64,000 nucleotides of DNA from assembly GCF_037975245.1 (NCBI RefSeq), contig NC_092569.1:36314168-36378167 (forward strand). The letters are read 5' to 3'. The position numbers were made by a program, and so were the translations under genes. Below, in pieces: positions 23,724 through 36,340 of this stretch. Below the pieces are notes generated by a model that did no database searches, was not told the origin of the DNA, and saw nothing but the letters and a program-made list of their open reading frames with translations. This stretch comes from Apostichopus japonicus (lineage: Eukaryota > Echinodermata > Holothuroidea > Aspidochirotida > Stichopodidae). Numbering within the stretch: the stretch's first letter is position 1; each line of letters starts with the position of its first letter.

Positions 23724-26655
23724 TATATAATGTTTCTTTTCCAGTCCTACATTTGTTCAAACAAGAAGATATTATTCCTACTTCCCCATGATATTTCAGA
23801 AATATGATAGATTTGAAGACAAACAAAGGTCTGATTGAGATATTGAAATGCAATGGTCTCCAACTGTGTAAACTCATTGAACTTCAATAGGCCTGTACAT
23901 GTAATGATATTCGTTGTAAATTGATTGTGCCATTAATAACATTGTCTGCAAAAAAAAACATTTTAAAGGTTGCACAAGATTATTCTTCCCCTGATGAAGT
24001 CTTCTCAAAATAGGTGGGCTGTGTGGAATGCAATGTATTTTCCATATAGTGGAGACTTACTCCACATCCATGACTTACTCCACATTCATCATATTCATAC
24101 ATTCATCCCCCTGCTGATGGTTCTCCAAAGTTTCATTCCCTACAGTATGTGTGGCAATTGTATTGAGGTATGATTTGTTCTTTGACATTCAACTCCAAAA
24201 TTGGACTTCAGTTTTAAAGTTCCAGGTGCTAGAAACATAGACCAAATTGATTTTTTTCTTTTTGGAACTTGTTAGGCCATTATATAATCTGTTCTGGTGA
24301 TGCAGAATTCATTCAGCAGATGGTTCAATTCCATCAACAGATATCATACAGCCATACAGTTTCCAAAAAGAAGGTCAAGTATTCGGCACCATCATGAGAC
24401 TTGTAACAAAAGGAATTACAGGATTTTTCAATGGCAAAGCTCTCGTTGAATTTCCTCACATTGTCTACATAGGAATTTTCTTTGTGATACAGTAATCTAG
24501 CTTTCTAGTGTCAATCACTCTACATAACAAATGCGAACAGTAGGGGTAATTTTAAAGTTATCATGACTTCATTATAGACCATCCACTGGTGTTCCAATGA
24601 AAGGCTCAAAATGAGTTGTTAGCTCGGCAGCTAACTTCAGATTAAACAACAACAAAAACTGTTTAAAGAAAATGTGTCTGGATGTTGCCATCTCAGACTT
24701 TGGAACTACTGGAACAGATAACTATTATAGAGAAGAACAGCTTTCAGCAAACTGGTTATCCACCATAAGACATGTGTATGGAAATGTCTGTAGTTAGTGG
24801 ACCTGAAGTTTCCCACCCGGATGCTCTGTAGGCCCATATGTTTAAACAAAAGAAATTTTTATTACACACATAGGCATACATTTCTCATCAGCGAAACAAA
24901 TTGTTGAACTATGCAAATATTACAGCATGTTGGCATGGCTGAGCTAACATTGGATGATTTTGAGCACCTCTTGTAAAGCCAATGTGTTCATAAGCACCAT
25001 TAGATGACTGGAAAAAAACCGATATTTTCACTTGTATGTAATCCATTTGTGCTTAACTTTGCACCTAACCACCCCAGATAAAGTTATCATGAACAATGTT
25101 CATCTTGTATAGTGTTCTCCATAAATTCTCCCTTCGTATTTGCTATTCTGTGTTCCCCAGTTTTCCATTAAGGACATGCATTAGTCACTGAATCACATAT
25201 ATTATCTGTCTAGTTTTTGTCCATTTTAGGGCACTGTACCACCCCAGAAGTGTTTAATACTGAAACTGGTAAATGGAAATTGGTGGACACAGCATACATT
25301 TAGCCTATGGAGAATTGGGGACAGCATAATGAACACATAAATTGGTGTCACTGTTCCTGTGGCTATGTAAAGGTCTCTTGTAATTTCTTTATATTCTTGC
25401 AAGGAAAAAGTTAATGAGTAAAAAGTTTTGTGCAATATAGAGGCCCGGTTAAAAGAAAGTAGATATGCATTGAGAGTGTTTCAAGTAAATCACTAATTCC
25501 AGGTGGGGTTCCTCTTAAAGGTGTACTTTATTGGCTAACTATGCTAGATATTCAAATATGGTCACCTTTGGTCAATATTCTTTAAATTTTTTTATTACAA
25601 ACTTTGAGGAAAATTCCTAACTGGGACATTTAGTCATCTTGTGTGTTCCTTAAAAATTTCTGAGAACAGTTTGTATAGTAAAGACCTCCAGGAAAGTACT
25701 TTTTGAAAACTTCTAGCAGTTATAGCATGCTAGAATTTGGGGCCTATACTGACTACCTTTAAAGCCAAAAGTTCGACTAATCTCTGTTCCAATATACCCC
25801 CAAAAGTATGGACAAGTATTGTTATTCTATAGTGGCTGACACTGGGAACCACCACCTGCCAGTAAGCACTTTGTAGTACTTTAGGGTGGAGGTTGAGGGG
25901 CTGGAGGTATCTGACTAAAACTGATAGGTGTTGCCAATTAGAAGCATAAACACAGTATGTCTTCTGGGAAACAATATTCTTGATAGTATTACAAGCAAAT
26001 CACTTATAACAAAGAAGAAATGGAAAAATAGAGGCTTAACTTTAAACATGAAGGTAACCTATGGGTTTTCTCTCCTGACCAATGCAGTAAGTACAAGGCA
26101 CCTTTCAGTATGTGAAATGATTGTGTTTATCCCATGGTTTTAATTTGTTCTATACTTCTAGAAATAATTAAAAATTCATTGAATTCAATGCATCATACTC
26201 ATGGTTTCGTGGGCAATGACTTTGTTTAATACCCTGTAATAACAAGGACACCTTGAAGCAGGAGCCACGACAAAGCAAAAACATGAGAAATGATCTGCAG
26301 AAAGTTATGAACAGTTGTTAATTTTGTTTTCTTAACTTCCTGAAATCTACGAAATATATTGTATTGCTTCCAAACTATTCGTTTATTTTACTACATTTTA
26401 TTCATGAAGGCACCAATTCAATGCAAAGTGTGTTACTTGAAATGCCTCGACGATGGAAACAGTTGCTGACAACATCTGAAGTACGGTGGTTTGGAGCACT
26501 CATTGTTTCTGTGGTCCAAGCATGTTGCAGCATTTGTTGAGTGAAATAGTGAACCATGGTTACTTGCACACATCCATTAAGAAAAGCGGAGGGGTGATGT
26601 GAGGGAGGGTGGGCAGGTCGAGAGTTTCAGGTACACCAATCCATGGGCAACTTAA
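23724..26655. other. No recognisable gene; a few anonymous open frames
   Basis: AT-rich DNA. Three plus-strand frames without stops for 50-65 codons (about 24303-24495, 24612-24797 and 26400-26540) have fairly protein-like composition but match no family I recognise and have no convincing shared splice sites. They could be relics of a transposon protein. Confidence 0.35.
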
Positions 26656-26659
26656 TGTA

Positions 26660-26935
26660 TAAATGCCTTTTATTATTATTATTATTATTATTATTCATCG
26701 TCATTCTTATTGTTGTTATTATTATTATTGTTGTTGTTTTTACTATTATTACTTTTATTATGATTATCGTCATTGTCATCCTCATCATTCTTATTGCTAT
26801 TATTATTTTTGTTGTTGTTGTTACTATGATTACTATTGTTATCTTTATCATCATCATTCTAATTATTATTGTTGTTGTTACTATTATTATCGTCATTATC
26901 ATCATTATCATCAATATTTCTATTATTAAGTCTTC
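26660..26935. repeat. Trinucleotide-rich microsatellite (ATT/GTT/ATC)n
   Basis: About 275 bases of interrupted ATT, GTT and ATC triplets. It produces low-complexity Ile/Val/Leu/Tyr frames in several phases on both strands, which are not genes. Confidence 0.92.
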
Positions 26936-27239
26936 GGAGGGGGTGGAGTGGTATAGGTAACTGGGATTGTAATGACTTTTACAGTACATTTCAATCAAGT
27001 TTATTTCAAGCTCCTTATCACATCTTTTCTCTTACCCTATATATTCATATTTTGTGTACCTCGTGTATTTTTACATTTATACTATATTTTTGGTTTGAAA
27101 TAAAAGGAATAAAATAGAAAAGTCTGAGTCATTGTATTTCAGTTGCTGTAGTTCTCTGGGGCATTATATCCAGAAAGAGGCCTCTTTTGATTCCTTGCCA
27201 AAGGCTGAAGAAATCAATGCGATGGTGATTGTGTGGGTT

Positions 27240-27290
27240 AGTGCGTGTGCGTGCGTGCGTGCGTGCGTGGGTGTGTGTGTGTGTATGAGA
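27240..27290 (+). repeat. (TGCG)n/(TG)n microsatellite
   Basis: GTGCGTGCGTGCGTGCGTG followed by (GT)n. Its frames are repeat artefacts. Confidence 0.9.
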
Positions 27291-27359
27291 CACTTTCTTG
27301 TAAACACGTATCTCAACAATTGAAGATTGTATGTAACTCATACTCTTCATATGGGTAAC

Positions 27360-28130
27360 CCATATTAGGAAAAAGACTACTATTGTTTTTGGTGGAGGTC
27401 AAAGGTCATTTGAGGTCACCAGAGGTCAAACTAAAAAACCTCTTAAACTGCTTGTAAACACAATATCTTGTAGGAAGGGGTAACTTGGAAGGATTTCATA
27501 CTTAGTATGTAGATGGCCCATATTGTGTAGGAGATCCCTATTATATTGGACGCGGGTCAACAGCCATGTGAGGTCAGCAGATCTGAGGTGAAAGTCTGAA
27601 AATCTTGTGAGAAATTACTCTAAAAGTGAAATTGCGTTAATGTACAAACAAAGCACGTAGATTGCCTTTGGTGAGAACAAAATCGCTGTGGAATTTCATG
27701 CGTGTCAAATTTCCTTTGAGGTCAAGAGAAGTAGTTTTCAGAAAACCCAATCTACGGTACCCAACATCGACCATACTATCATCACATACATGTTTCTGCA
27801 TTACGATCATGATGCACAAGCCTATATCATTTCGTCGTCCGGATCAGGCATCCGTACAAAACTGTCGCAACGAAACCGGTGTACGAGCTGCATTTCGCGT
27901 AAGTTGCTGAGTTCCTGTAGGTTCTCTCTGGCCAGTATCTTTGTAGTAAGCAATAAGATTTTGATATGTACTTGGTATGTCGATGATCCATGTTTTGGTG
28001 AAGGTCAATACAGCCCAAACTGTGAATAACCTACAAACATGGTATATCCAAATCTCTAGTTGAAATCAAAGCCCTAACAAAATTTCTCCTATGGGCCCGG
28101 CAAGGAATCACTAAATCTTTGACTTTCTGG
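27360..28130. repeat. Dispersed repeat with inverted halves
   Basis: The left part contains GGTGGAGGTCAAAGGTCATT, GAGGTCACCAGAGGTCA and ACTTAGTATGTAGATGGCCC. The right part has GTACTTGGTATGTCGATGAT and GGTGAAGGTCAATACAG. A related block with GAGGTCAATGGGCGTTTGAG and AAGTATGTTGATGTATC lies at 40720-40880. This looks like an old interspersed family of unknown class. No credible coding region. Confidence 0.55.
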
Positions 28131-29625
28131 TTTCTTATTTGTTCATTACTATAGGCTGCTCATTGCCCTTTTGTAAATGATGTTCTTATCCTTTAAGAAA
28201 AGTGAATAATAAAGAAAAATACCACAGCAGCACGGCTAATAAATGAGCAGTGATGTAAGATGTTTGAATAGCTAACCACCGGACCAAAGTTCAGCAGGCT
28301 GATTCGAAATATACCAATAACAGATGAGAACAATTTGCGGAAGGAAGGAGTGCTTCTAAATAAACCTTCACATGATCAGCTATACACAGTAATGCACATG
28401 TTTTGTAGCATATATAGTCCAATACACCTGTTTTCTCAAAGGTATTCCGTAAGAGTGGGGGGGGGGTCTTTGAAGGGGGTGGGGGTCCGATCTTCTAATT
28501 GTATGGCTTAGTGGGTCACTAGTTCCCAAACATATTCGAGACGGATGCTCATACCATTTCTGGTTTAGAAGGTTAAAGGTTAGAGTGCTAAACTGGCCAT
28601 ATTTTCAAACTGAGGCTAAAAATCGAAAGAAACTTGCAGAACTAATAGTTTCTATGGAAAACTTCCACACCTTCCAAACGAGTGTGATAACGTCACAGAA
28701 TCACAGGAGAATGGCATGTCCAAAATATTAAAGTCTTAAGAAAGTCAAAATCTTGGTTGGAACTAAAAAGTGCGGCATTCAGTGGAAAGGATTTCGACTT
28801 CGAAAAGAATTTTCGAAACAATTATGGCGTTAACCCACACCCTAAAGGTTTACCATTTGGATTAGCCTGATTAATTATGGTGTCTAAATGAAGAGGTCTA
28901 TAGGAAGCTGAACCTCCGAATGCATATTATGGCAGACCGATGCTTTCACGTGATATCCATGTATAAGCTCATTGGAAGTTGCTCTCCATGTGAGGGCGCT
29001 TCATAAGAATACTTTCTAAGGCAAACCCCACAGCACTGGAAAGATTTGTGAACTTGAAACTTATAATTACCTTGAAAGCTAATTGGAAAGGTACGTTTTG
29101 TAAATTAAATCCCGATTTTCCCGTTTTTTAACTCCAAGCGGATGTGACGTAGTCGTGTACGTCAATAAGTCGGAAATGCAACATTCAATGGCATGATAAT
29201 TTGTGGCGTATATACAGCATGACATTTTCTCTTAGGCCTACTTCTTAAGTTTCACATCTTTTCTTATACTTGAATAAAAGGCGGCATGTTATAAAAGACA
29301 TACAAAAATTTAAAATATATAATAAAACAATTACCAGAGGTCGGAGGCAATCGATATGACATTGCAAAACTGAGCTTTGTCTTTATATTATTTAAATATA
29401 GAATTTCAAGCCAGTCGGGCAAAGTTTACATTGGTGCAAAATACCGCTCCACAATATAACGTCATAAATATAGATAAAAATACTGTTTGTGATAGAATTG
29501 GACTCGCTGGGTCCATTGATGCAATGATCAGGTCGACGATCAAATGCATTATTGTAGGGATTGAGAGGAGAATGAAAGGGTAGATAATTATGATATCATT
29601 CCGAGTCTATACAGCTAGGGGAGGC
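28131..29625. other. Intergenic, nothing recognisable
   Basis: Contains a G tract near 28458 and short frames only. The longest plus frame (29377-29583) has no recognisable domain. Confidence 0.4.
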
Positions 29626-30291
29626 CAGTGGCGTAGCCAGAGGGAGCCAGGTTTTTTTCTTCTTCAAATTTGCTTTGTGCTACAGTCTTGCCCCCCCCCC
29701 CCCCAAATGAGATCCAGTGATGTATTCAAAATTATACTTTTTTTTTAACATTTCTTCGTGTTCTGATCACAAGTATTCATACCTCAGGGCTCATGTTCAT
29801 ACTTCATGTAAGGTCAGAACTTGGTAATCAGACCGAAATATTATACATTTTGGGCCTTCATCATACCCACAATATCGTCCTACAGAATAAGCGCCAATAA
29901 TTTGGCCAGTTGTATAACCGTTACAAACTAACGCTAGCAACCCATGTTTATTTTCAGCGACCAATGATGCCACTTCTGGAGAATATTCACTGCACGTATA
30001 GGTCCTATAGGCCTAGTGAAACTTGTTTCTGTGGGAATCTGGGCATCTTGTGAATTAGAGTAGCAAATTTATTCACTGTATCATTTTCATATTGTGCGGA
30101 ATTATGCAGAAACCACGACGACTGTCTCCGCAATAAAGGTAAATTAAGTGAAAGTGTGTCATGTTCCACTGAACCATTAGATGTGTATTTGTGCAGACGA
30201 GGTGCCCGTTAAATTTCTTGGTAATTCCTACCATCAACCCCTCTTAAGAAAAATCTTGCCCCCTAACAATTGAATGTTGGCTACGCCACAG
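29626..30291. mobile_element. hAT-type element, 666 bp
   Basis: Left end CAGTGGCGTAGCCAG and right end GGCTACGCCACAG pair as inverted repeats. The flanks GGGGAGGC (29618-29625) and TGGGAGGC (30292-30299) match at seven of eight bases, as expected for an ageing hAT insertion. A C tract lies near 29692. No transposase frame. Confidence 0.8.
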
Positions 30292-31584
30292 TGGGAGGCC
30301 ACGTTGATTTAGAACTTATGTTGTTGGTACAAGACCACAGATGGGACTCACTATTGTTTATAGTCTTGCCCGATTTAAAATGTCCCGTGATTAAAATGGC
30401 ATGCAAATGTGGCCAAGGAACAAATAAATATTAGTAGAGGGCGCTCTTGTTAGCTTACATTTAGAGCTAATTTATGTTCTACTTACATTCAGAGCCATGT
30501 ATACCTTTTTGTTTACATTAATGTAAGATACATAACCTGTCATATTTCAAAGCTATAAGCCTTAAAGTGTTGAGATTCTTCATCCTATCAGACCAACCTA
30601 TGAGAGGTTATTGATACCCCCCCCCCCCCACTCCCCTTGGCAGTAGTATACTGCATGATGTTGGTGCGAAGAAGAGTTTTGCCTGACCATTGCCTTTTCC
30701 AAACTTAAATGATCGGGCTGTTGTTAGCATTATAGGAGTGCTGTTGTAGGTGCAACTTTCCGAGTTTTCCTTACGAAAACACTTGGGTATGGGGGAGGGG
30801 GCAAAGTGGAAATGTTATAAATAAATCAGCCTCCCTAGAGGGTCATGTTTTTTGTGGTAACATTAAACATGGACCCCCACACTTGCAAAGTCATTCACAT
30901 CCAGTGTGAGGGTATGACAGATAGGGGGGGGGGGCAGGGGAGACACACCCAAAATGTTCTGCTCAGTATCCCCAGGGGAGACACACCCAAAATGTTCTGC
31001 TCAGTATGTGCTGTAGACATGCTGACGGAGTCCCTTCCGTAATAATAAAAATGTCAAGAATGTGGATTTTTATCCATCTGTCAATAATAGTTAATGAAAT
31101 AAACAACCAAATACCATTATCAATTGCGACTTGAGTTTATTGAAATCACCAAGTACAGTCCTCTTGTTGCAATGTCACCAGATTAAAGTATTGCCTTTAT
31201 TCACCACAAATATGCTTTGATATCACTTGAATAACAAAACAAATCACTGCTTTTTTCCAGCAACTAGATCGTAAGTAGAAATAAGCAAGCACAAAGCACA
31301 CATACTAATTTACATATGAAACACAACCAGCTATGGTATTTCCAAGATACATTTGGCATGGCAAGGTACTGTCAACCAGAATGAAAACATTTCATGGTTC
31401 CTGCTGCTGCTCATTGATTAACAGGGAACACTCCAAGTATGTAATGATGAAGCAAGATCAGTAATTGCCTTACAAAGCCACACCTCATAAATACACACGT
31501 TATCAATTGTAACACACATCCATGTGTAAGCTACCTATCAATAACACACTCACTTTTGATGGGACTGTGACTTATGGTTGTCTA
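30292..31584. other. Intergenic, with a 39-bp direct duplication
   Basis: AGGGGAGACACACCCAAAAT plus GTTCTGCTCAGTAT occurs twice in a row at about 30936-30970 and 30975-31009. There are C and G homopolymer tracts near 30618 and 30925. No gene is recognisable. Confidence 0.6.
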
Positions 31585-31830
31585 CTGTAGGTTTAACCCT
31601 GTGACCTCATTAATATTCATGATATGAGCACCAAAATCAATATATTTATCAACAAATTATGGACCACCCACCCACCCACCAAATATAGCATTGATCAATC
31701 ATAGCCCTTGTTGAGTTATCGTGCATAAAAACTTAAGTGTCACACACATACACATATACACCCACACACACCGACCTGATTACAAAGGTTCCTTTGCTTT
31801 CAGCAAGGAACCAAAACTACAAAATGCCGT
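31585..31830 (+). repeat. Dispersed repeat related to 47630-47835
   Basis: Both copies share GACCTCATTAAT near the start, TTGTTGAGTTATCGTG in the middle, a (CA)n tract, then a GACC(T/C)GA-like segment and TTTGCTTTCAGCAAGGAACCAAAA at the end. The fixed end and internal (CA)n suggest an interspersed element. Confidence 0.7.
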
Positions 31831-34800
31831 ACACAAAATGCACATAAATTTAAGTTAACTGTTGTTTTTGATCCAGGCACAATGCAACATGATATGTCTT
31901 GTTAATTAAACAAAGAGGTAATTGCATACTACTTTACCTTGACAGCAAGAAAATGTTAATTGACTGAAAAGACTGACTGAAACCACAGAATGCTTAACAT
32001 ACAATGGGTGGGTTCATTTACTGCAATGTTCAGAAAATAACATAATATGAACCCTGCCGAAAGATAACTATTTCATGCCACAAAAAATACCTTTTCACAG
32101 TGAAAAGAACCTTTTTAGACTAAATAGATCTGTTAATAAAGGAACAGAACATATATCACCTGTGATTTGCAAAGGGCATATTTCTATAGCGTTTTAATGT
32201 TGAGAATTGTTATTTATTTTAACATTGCTTACTAATTATTAGTCACTAGTATAAAATTCCTCTTGATTAACTGTATGATTAGGTGGCAGAAACATGATAA
32301 TTATGATAGTAACTAGAGCAAATATACCTACAAACCTTTTCTGCCACACCCCCTTTTTTTATCATCACTGAACAACCATTCTAATTGTTATTCTGCTTGC
32401 ATACAGTGCTTTCTCAATTGACTTGAATTGTGATCAATCATAGTTATTTGGATCATTTGCTTGATCCTATGAAGTTTTACAGTACCTAAATGAGTAAACA
32501 TCTAAGAATGTCTGCAAAGGTAAAATACTAACTGTATCCAGGGACAGTATTTAACTTATCACAATATGAGGTTCAACTGCATTATACCATACTGCAGCTT
32601 TAAACAACTACATACACATAAACCTGCAAAACCAAGAAATATGCCTCCTCCCAACCCATTGCCTTTTCAGGTATGCACAGTATGCCTTCATTATTAGCAA
32701 TCATGGCTGGTGAAAGACATAAAAATTGATAAAACTAGTAGAACATATAATTTTCAGTTATCCAGCCGAATCAGTCTCTATGTGATTACTGTCATGTCTT
32801 TCTGCTACTACTGCACTCATGAACCTTTCTCTATGAGGCATCTTATGCCCTTCAACATGTCTCTTGACATAAATAGAATGAAAAGATAAAAAGTTTCAAC
32901 ACAATATGCATGAAAATATGAGTGTGATGTCTGGTATTTTGTGTAGAGTATTTGCCAGTTTTGCCCACTTTTGGCAAAAGTTTTGCTCACTGCCATAGGT
33001 GAAATTATTGAATTTCTTCTCATTCAATGTCTGAAAATTTTGCCAACAGATGATTGAACGAACACCGGCTCTGTGACTAAACTGAGAGGATGAACATTTC
33101 TAGTTGCCAGAGGAATGCTTGTGGTTGCAATTGTGACATTGCAGAGGAAATTGCATCCAACTTTCACAAAAATCCATCACAAAAAGAGTTTCCAGAGCAC
33201 TTAAACAACCATAGATAAATGTAATACCACACTCAAGTTGTGAAATTTTAACCCTAAATTTATATAGCTTTTTTAATACTACTGATAATTACCAAGTGCT
33301 GTAAACTGGTCATATATACCAAAAGATTGAGTGATTTGCAAACCCTGAAACTGGCATGTTGTATGATATGCTGCAGATTTCCTGTAAACAAGGCTCTACT
33401 TGATTCATAAATAAGTAATCGACTACATCGTGTGTCAACCTGAAAGAAATAGACATAATTTTTATAGAATTCCTAAATACAAACTGTAAATGATGACATC
33501 CTAGGCTGCTAGCACAGATACATGTATGGTGAACAAAATTACCACCTTGATGGTTATCTATTACATGTTAATACAACTAGGAAGCTAATTGTATTTTGCC
33601 AATTTTGAGCTGTCTACATAAACTTAATAGTTCAATCTTTTGTCAAGCAATCCCACTTGCCTCAAACACAAGACTGCACGGTTTAAAGTTGGTAAAGGAT
33701 AGCTAAGCCAAAGGATGTCATACAGTCCCAGTGCTATGAGGGGCTTTCACACCACCCATTCAGTAGTTACTTCAAAAAGGTACTGTAGAAAGATGAATAA
33801 CAGATGGATAACAGCTAGATAGATTTACAGAGTGAAGATTCTGAGTCACAATAGTTCAAGTGGCATAGCTTGTTTGAGCTAAAAGTAACATTCCAATATG
33901 GGGGAGTCTTTCGAATATCCAGTTGCTCAGACTTACACCAGTATTTTACATACACTGTGCTTGATCTCCATTAACCAGGTGCCACTCCATTAAATATGGA
34001 ATAACAACATTTTGCTCCAGAGTCTCCGTTCATACAATACCATGATGACAACTTCCATAGACCAGTCATGGAACCATGCAAAATATTTTGTGTGTCTTTG
34101 AGTGCAGCTTAACTTTCCTTTCCAGTGTTTTTTGGTTGTGCTTCTATACTGCTTGTACTATCTTTTTTATCAGCATGTTAACGATCATTGGCATCTTCTG
34201 CCAGGGTGTGTTGTCAGGAAACCATCTTTTGAAATTAAGGCCAGACTGGATAGTCATGCTTTTGAATGACATATCAAGTTCTCTTGGATCTTATGCTGAT
34301 CACCTGTCACAATTTTATTAAAATAGCTCAACACCTTGTCCAAACAAGGATCTCAATCACTGCAGTTTATAAAGTCATTACAAACTACGGGCTTCCAATT
34401 TCATCCACAAAAGTCCATGAAATACGTACAGTATAGCCTAGTGCTGAAGAACATGTGGAGTGAGTACTTGATAATAATATTATATTTTTCAAAATTGCAG
34501 ACAATACACTGCACATTGTTATACAGTGTACAAAGGACAAACAATGGGGCATTAGACATATTGTGAATCGCCTTTGGGAAAGCATGACACCCCTCCCCTT
34601 GGATCCAACAGTACAAAGCTAAGTATTGATCCTAGGCCCTAGGGTACTAATAATTATTAATACCAGAGTGAATTGCCGTGCATGACACTGGCAGTACAGT
34701 TTGCAGGCCTAAGTAAGGCTAACACAGTTACATTCCTAAAATACAGTTACGCCTACTAGTAGTAGTACTAGTAGTAACTACTGTACAGTAGTTAATACTA

Positions 34801-34973
34801 TGCCTACTACTAGTTATAGGTAGGCTATATCGAAATTCGGACTTCTCCATCACTTCCAAAGCGCCCGAATCGACCGCTCGCCATTTCTCTATTTCTATGC
34901 TCCTTCACCTTGACTATACACGCTTGAAGTCGGGCTGGAAATCGCCATTCTTCCCGTATACGCTTTGCACTTT
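31831..34973. other. About 3 kb without a recognisable gene or repeat
   Basis: AT-rich sequence with frames no longer than about 80 codons and no family match that I can see. A palindrome-rich stretch of TAGTAGTACTAGTAGTA type lies at about 34755-34815. Confidence 0.4.
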
Positions 34974-35084
34974 GTTTACATCTATGGGCGCAGACATCTT
35001 GATTTGGGGTGCTTGGCAGCGATTGGCTGAAACCCCAAACCTTCTTTAAGATCTATTTTGATTGGTGCTAACATACTGTGACAC
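34974..35084 (-). promoter_or_regulatory. Promoter-like block with two CCAAT boxes (copy B, inverted)
   Basis: Inverted counterpart of 22697-22810, with the same two CCAAT boxes and 54 identical bases. On the minus strand it is followed by ATGTCTGCGCCC, opening a 27-codon frame ending TAG near 34914, and by a second well-placed ATG (AAATGG at about 34884) opening a 19-codon frame. No downstream exon could be confirmed, so the transcript is unknown. Confidence 0.5.
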
Positions 35085-35100
35085 CGTCACCCTCTTAGTT

Positions 35101-35516
35101 CCAAGGTGTTTCGACAAAACAGCTAGTTGACCTCTAACGTCATTTCCGTTTCAGATTCGCTGATCGTATTGTGGAGTTTTGGGATGTGCTGGGGATAGAG
35201 ATGAAGATGCTAGTTACTTTTAGAGCATTGTTAAACCGAAATGCATAAAAACAAGTCAAGAAATGATGGAAAACGAAACACTCAGTGTGCGGTACTAACT
35301 GTTTGCATCACTAAGGTAAGCGAAACCCTCAGATCTAGGCCCTAGGTTAAGATGGTACACGAAACACTCAGTTTGCTGTACCAGGTGTTTGAATCACTGT
35401 GTCTGGGATTTGGTAAGTGAAACACCCTGCATGGAATTCCAAGTGTTTGAATCACTGTGTCTGGTAAGTGAAACCCTCAGAATGCAATACCAAGTTTTGT
35501 TGTCGAAACACTTTGA
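35101..35516 (+). repeat. Degenerate leading edge of the compound satellite, with GTAAG donors
   Basis: Near-repeats of GTTTGAATCACTGTGTCTGG followed by GTAAGTGAAACCCTCAG occur at about 35310, 35410 and 35465. 35101-35131 is an inverted copy of a satellite unit (CCAAGGTGTTTCGACA). The donor-like GTAAG(C/T)GAAAC in each early unit corresponds to CAGTGAAAC in the later, regular array. Confidence 0.6.
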
Positions 35517-36340
35517 CAGGGGCGTATCCAGGGGGGGGGGCGCAACAGGCGCGCGCCCCCCCCCTATTGGCCGTCACCAAAAAAAAAAGAAAAAAAAAGT
35601 TTAGCAAAAAAAAAAAAAAATTAATGACGACCTTTATGTGAGATGTCGGTGATTGATATAGTATATGCACCCTCATAGTATTCATATAGTCCCTATAGTA
35701 GGCCTACACACGTACATGTTCCCTCGAACAGCTGAGAATCTCATGTTACCAGGGTAATGCTTAATACACGTTTCACCTGGATGCCCTAGCAATCGGTACC
35801 TAGGAATGTAACTATGTGTAATTGTGTATTGCATGTGTATAGGCCTATAATAGCCTGCATGAGGCCATTTTCTTCATCGAATAATATAAAAGAGCTCTCG
35901 AACATTCTAACGTTGCGCCTGAAACAAGATTGACAGGGGCAATTTTCCCAAAATAACACCCAAAATTAAAAAAAAAAAGTATTTTGGATCCTGATTATGA
36001 GATATTTCGGACATGACATCCCTATTTTAAAGTTGGGTATATGCCGCTTGGAAACCTCGGGAAGTGCCGTTTCCGGCCATCTAGAGGGTTTGTTAATCCC
36101 AAAATTTTCTTATACGCTTCGCGCCAACCCATGGTGGCGCTACGCTTAGATAGGCAACAAGGTCATATCCCCCCCCCCACTCGGAAGTACGGATCGCCGC
36201 CCATGCATTTGACACCATTTTGCATTTCAGCCCTTCTTGGAAAGCAAAAATTGTACACTGCTCCCCTTAGACCCATCCCCCAGGATGGCGATCATTCATG
36301 CCTGACGCCCCCCTATTGGAAAATCCTGGATACGCCCCTG
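35517..36340. mobile_element. hAT-like element inserted in the satellite, 824 bp
   Basis: Perfect 16-bp inverted ends, CAGGGGCGTATCCAGG and its complement. Satellite sequence resumes on both sides. The target duplication is poor: TTTGA at the left and CTTGA at the right can be aligned over about five bases only. The interior has G/C and A tracts and no transposase frame. Confidence 0.75.

Noticed and set aside
24303-24797. Two plus-strand frames of about 60 codons with protein-like composition
   Set aside because: No recognised family, no initiating ATG in good context, and no splice sites that join them.
26627-26998. Overlapping 88-123 codon frames on both strands
   Set aside because: Low-complexity products of the triplet microsatellite, open in several phases at once.
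29377-29583. 68-codon plus frame
   Set aside because: Length is within chance expectation and there is no domain or context.
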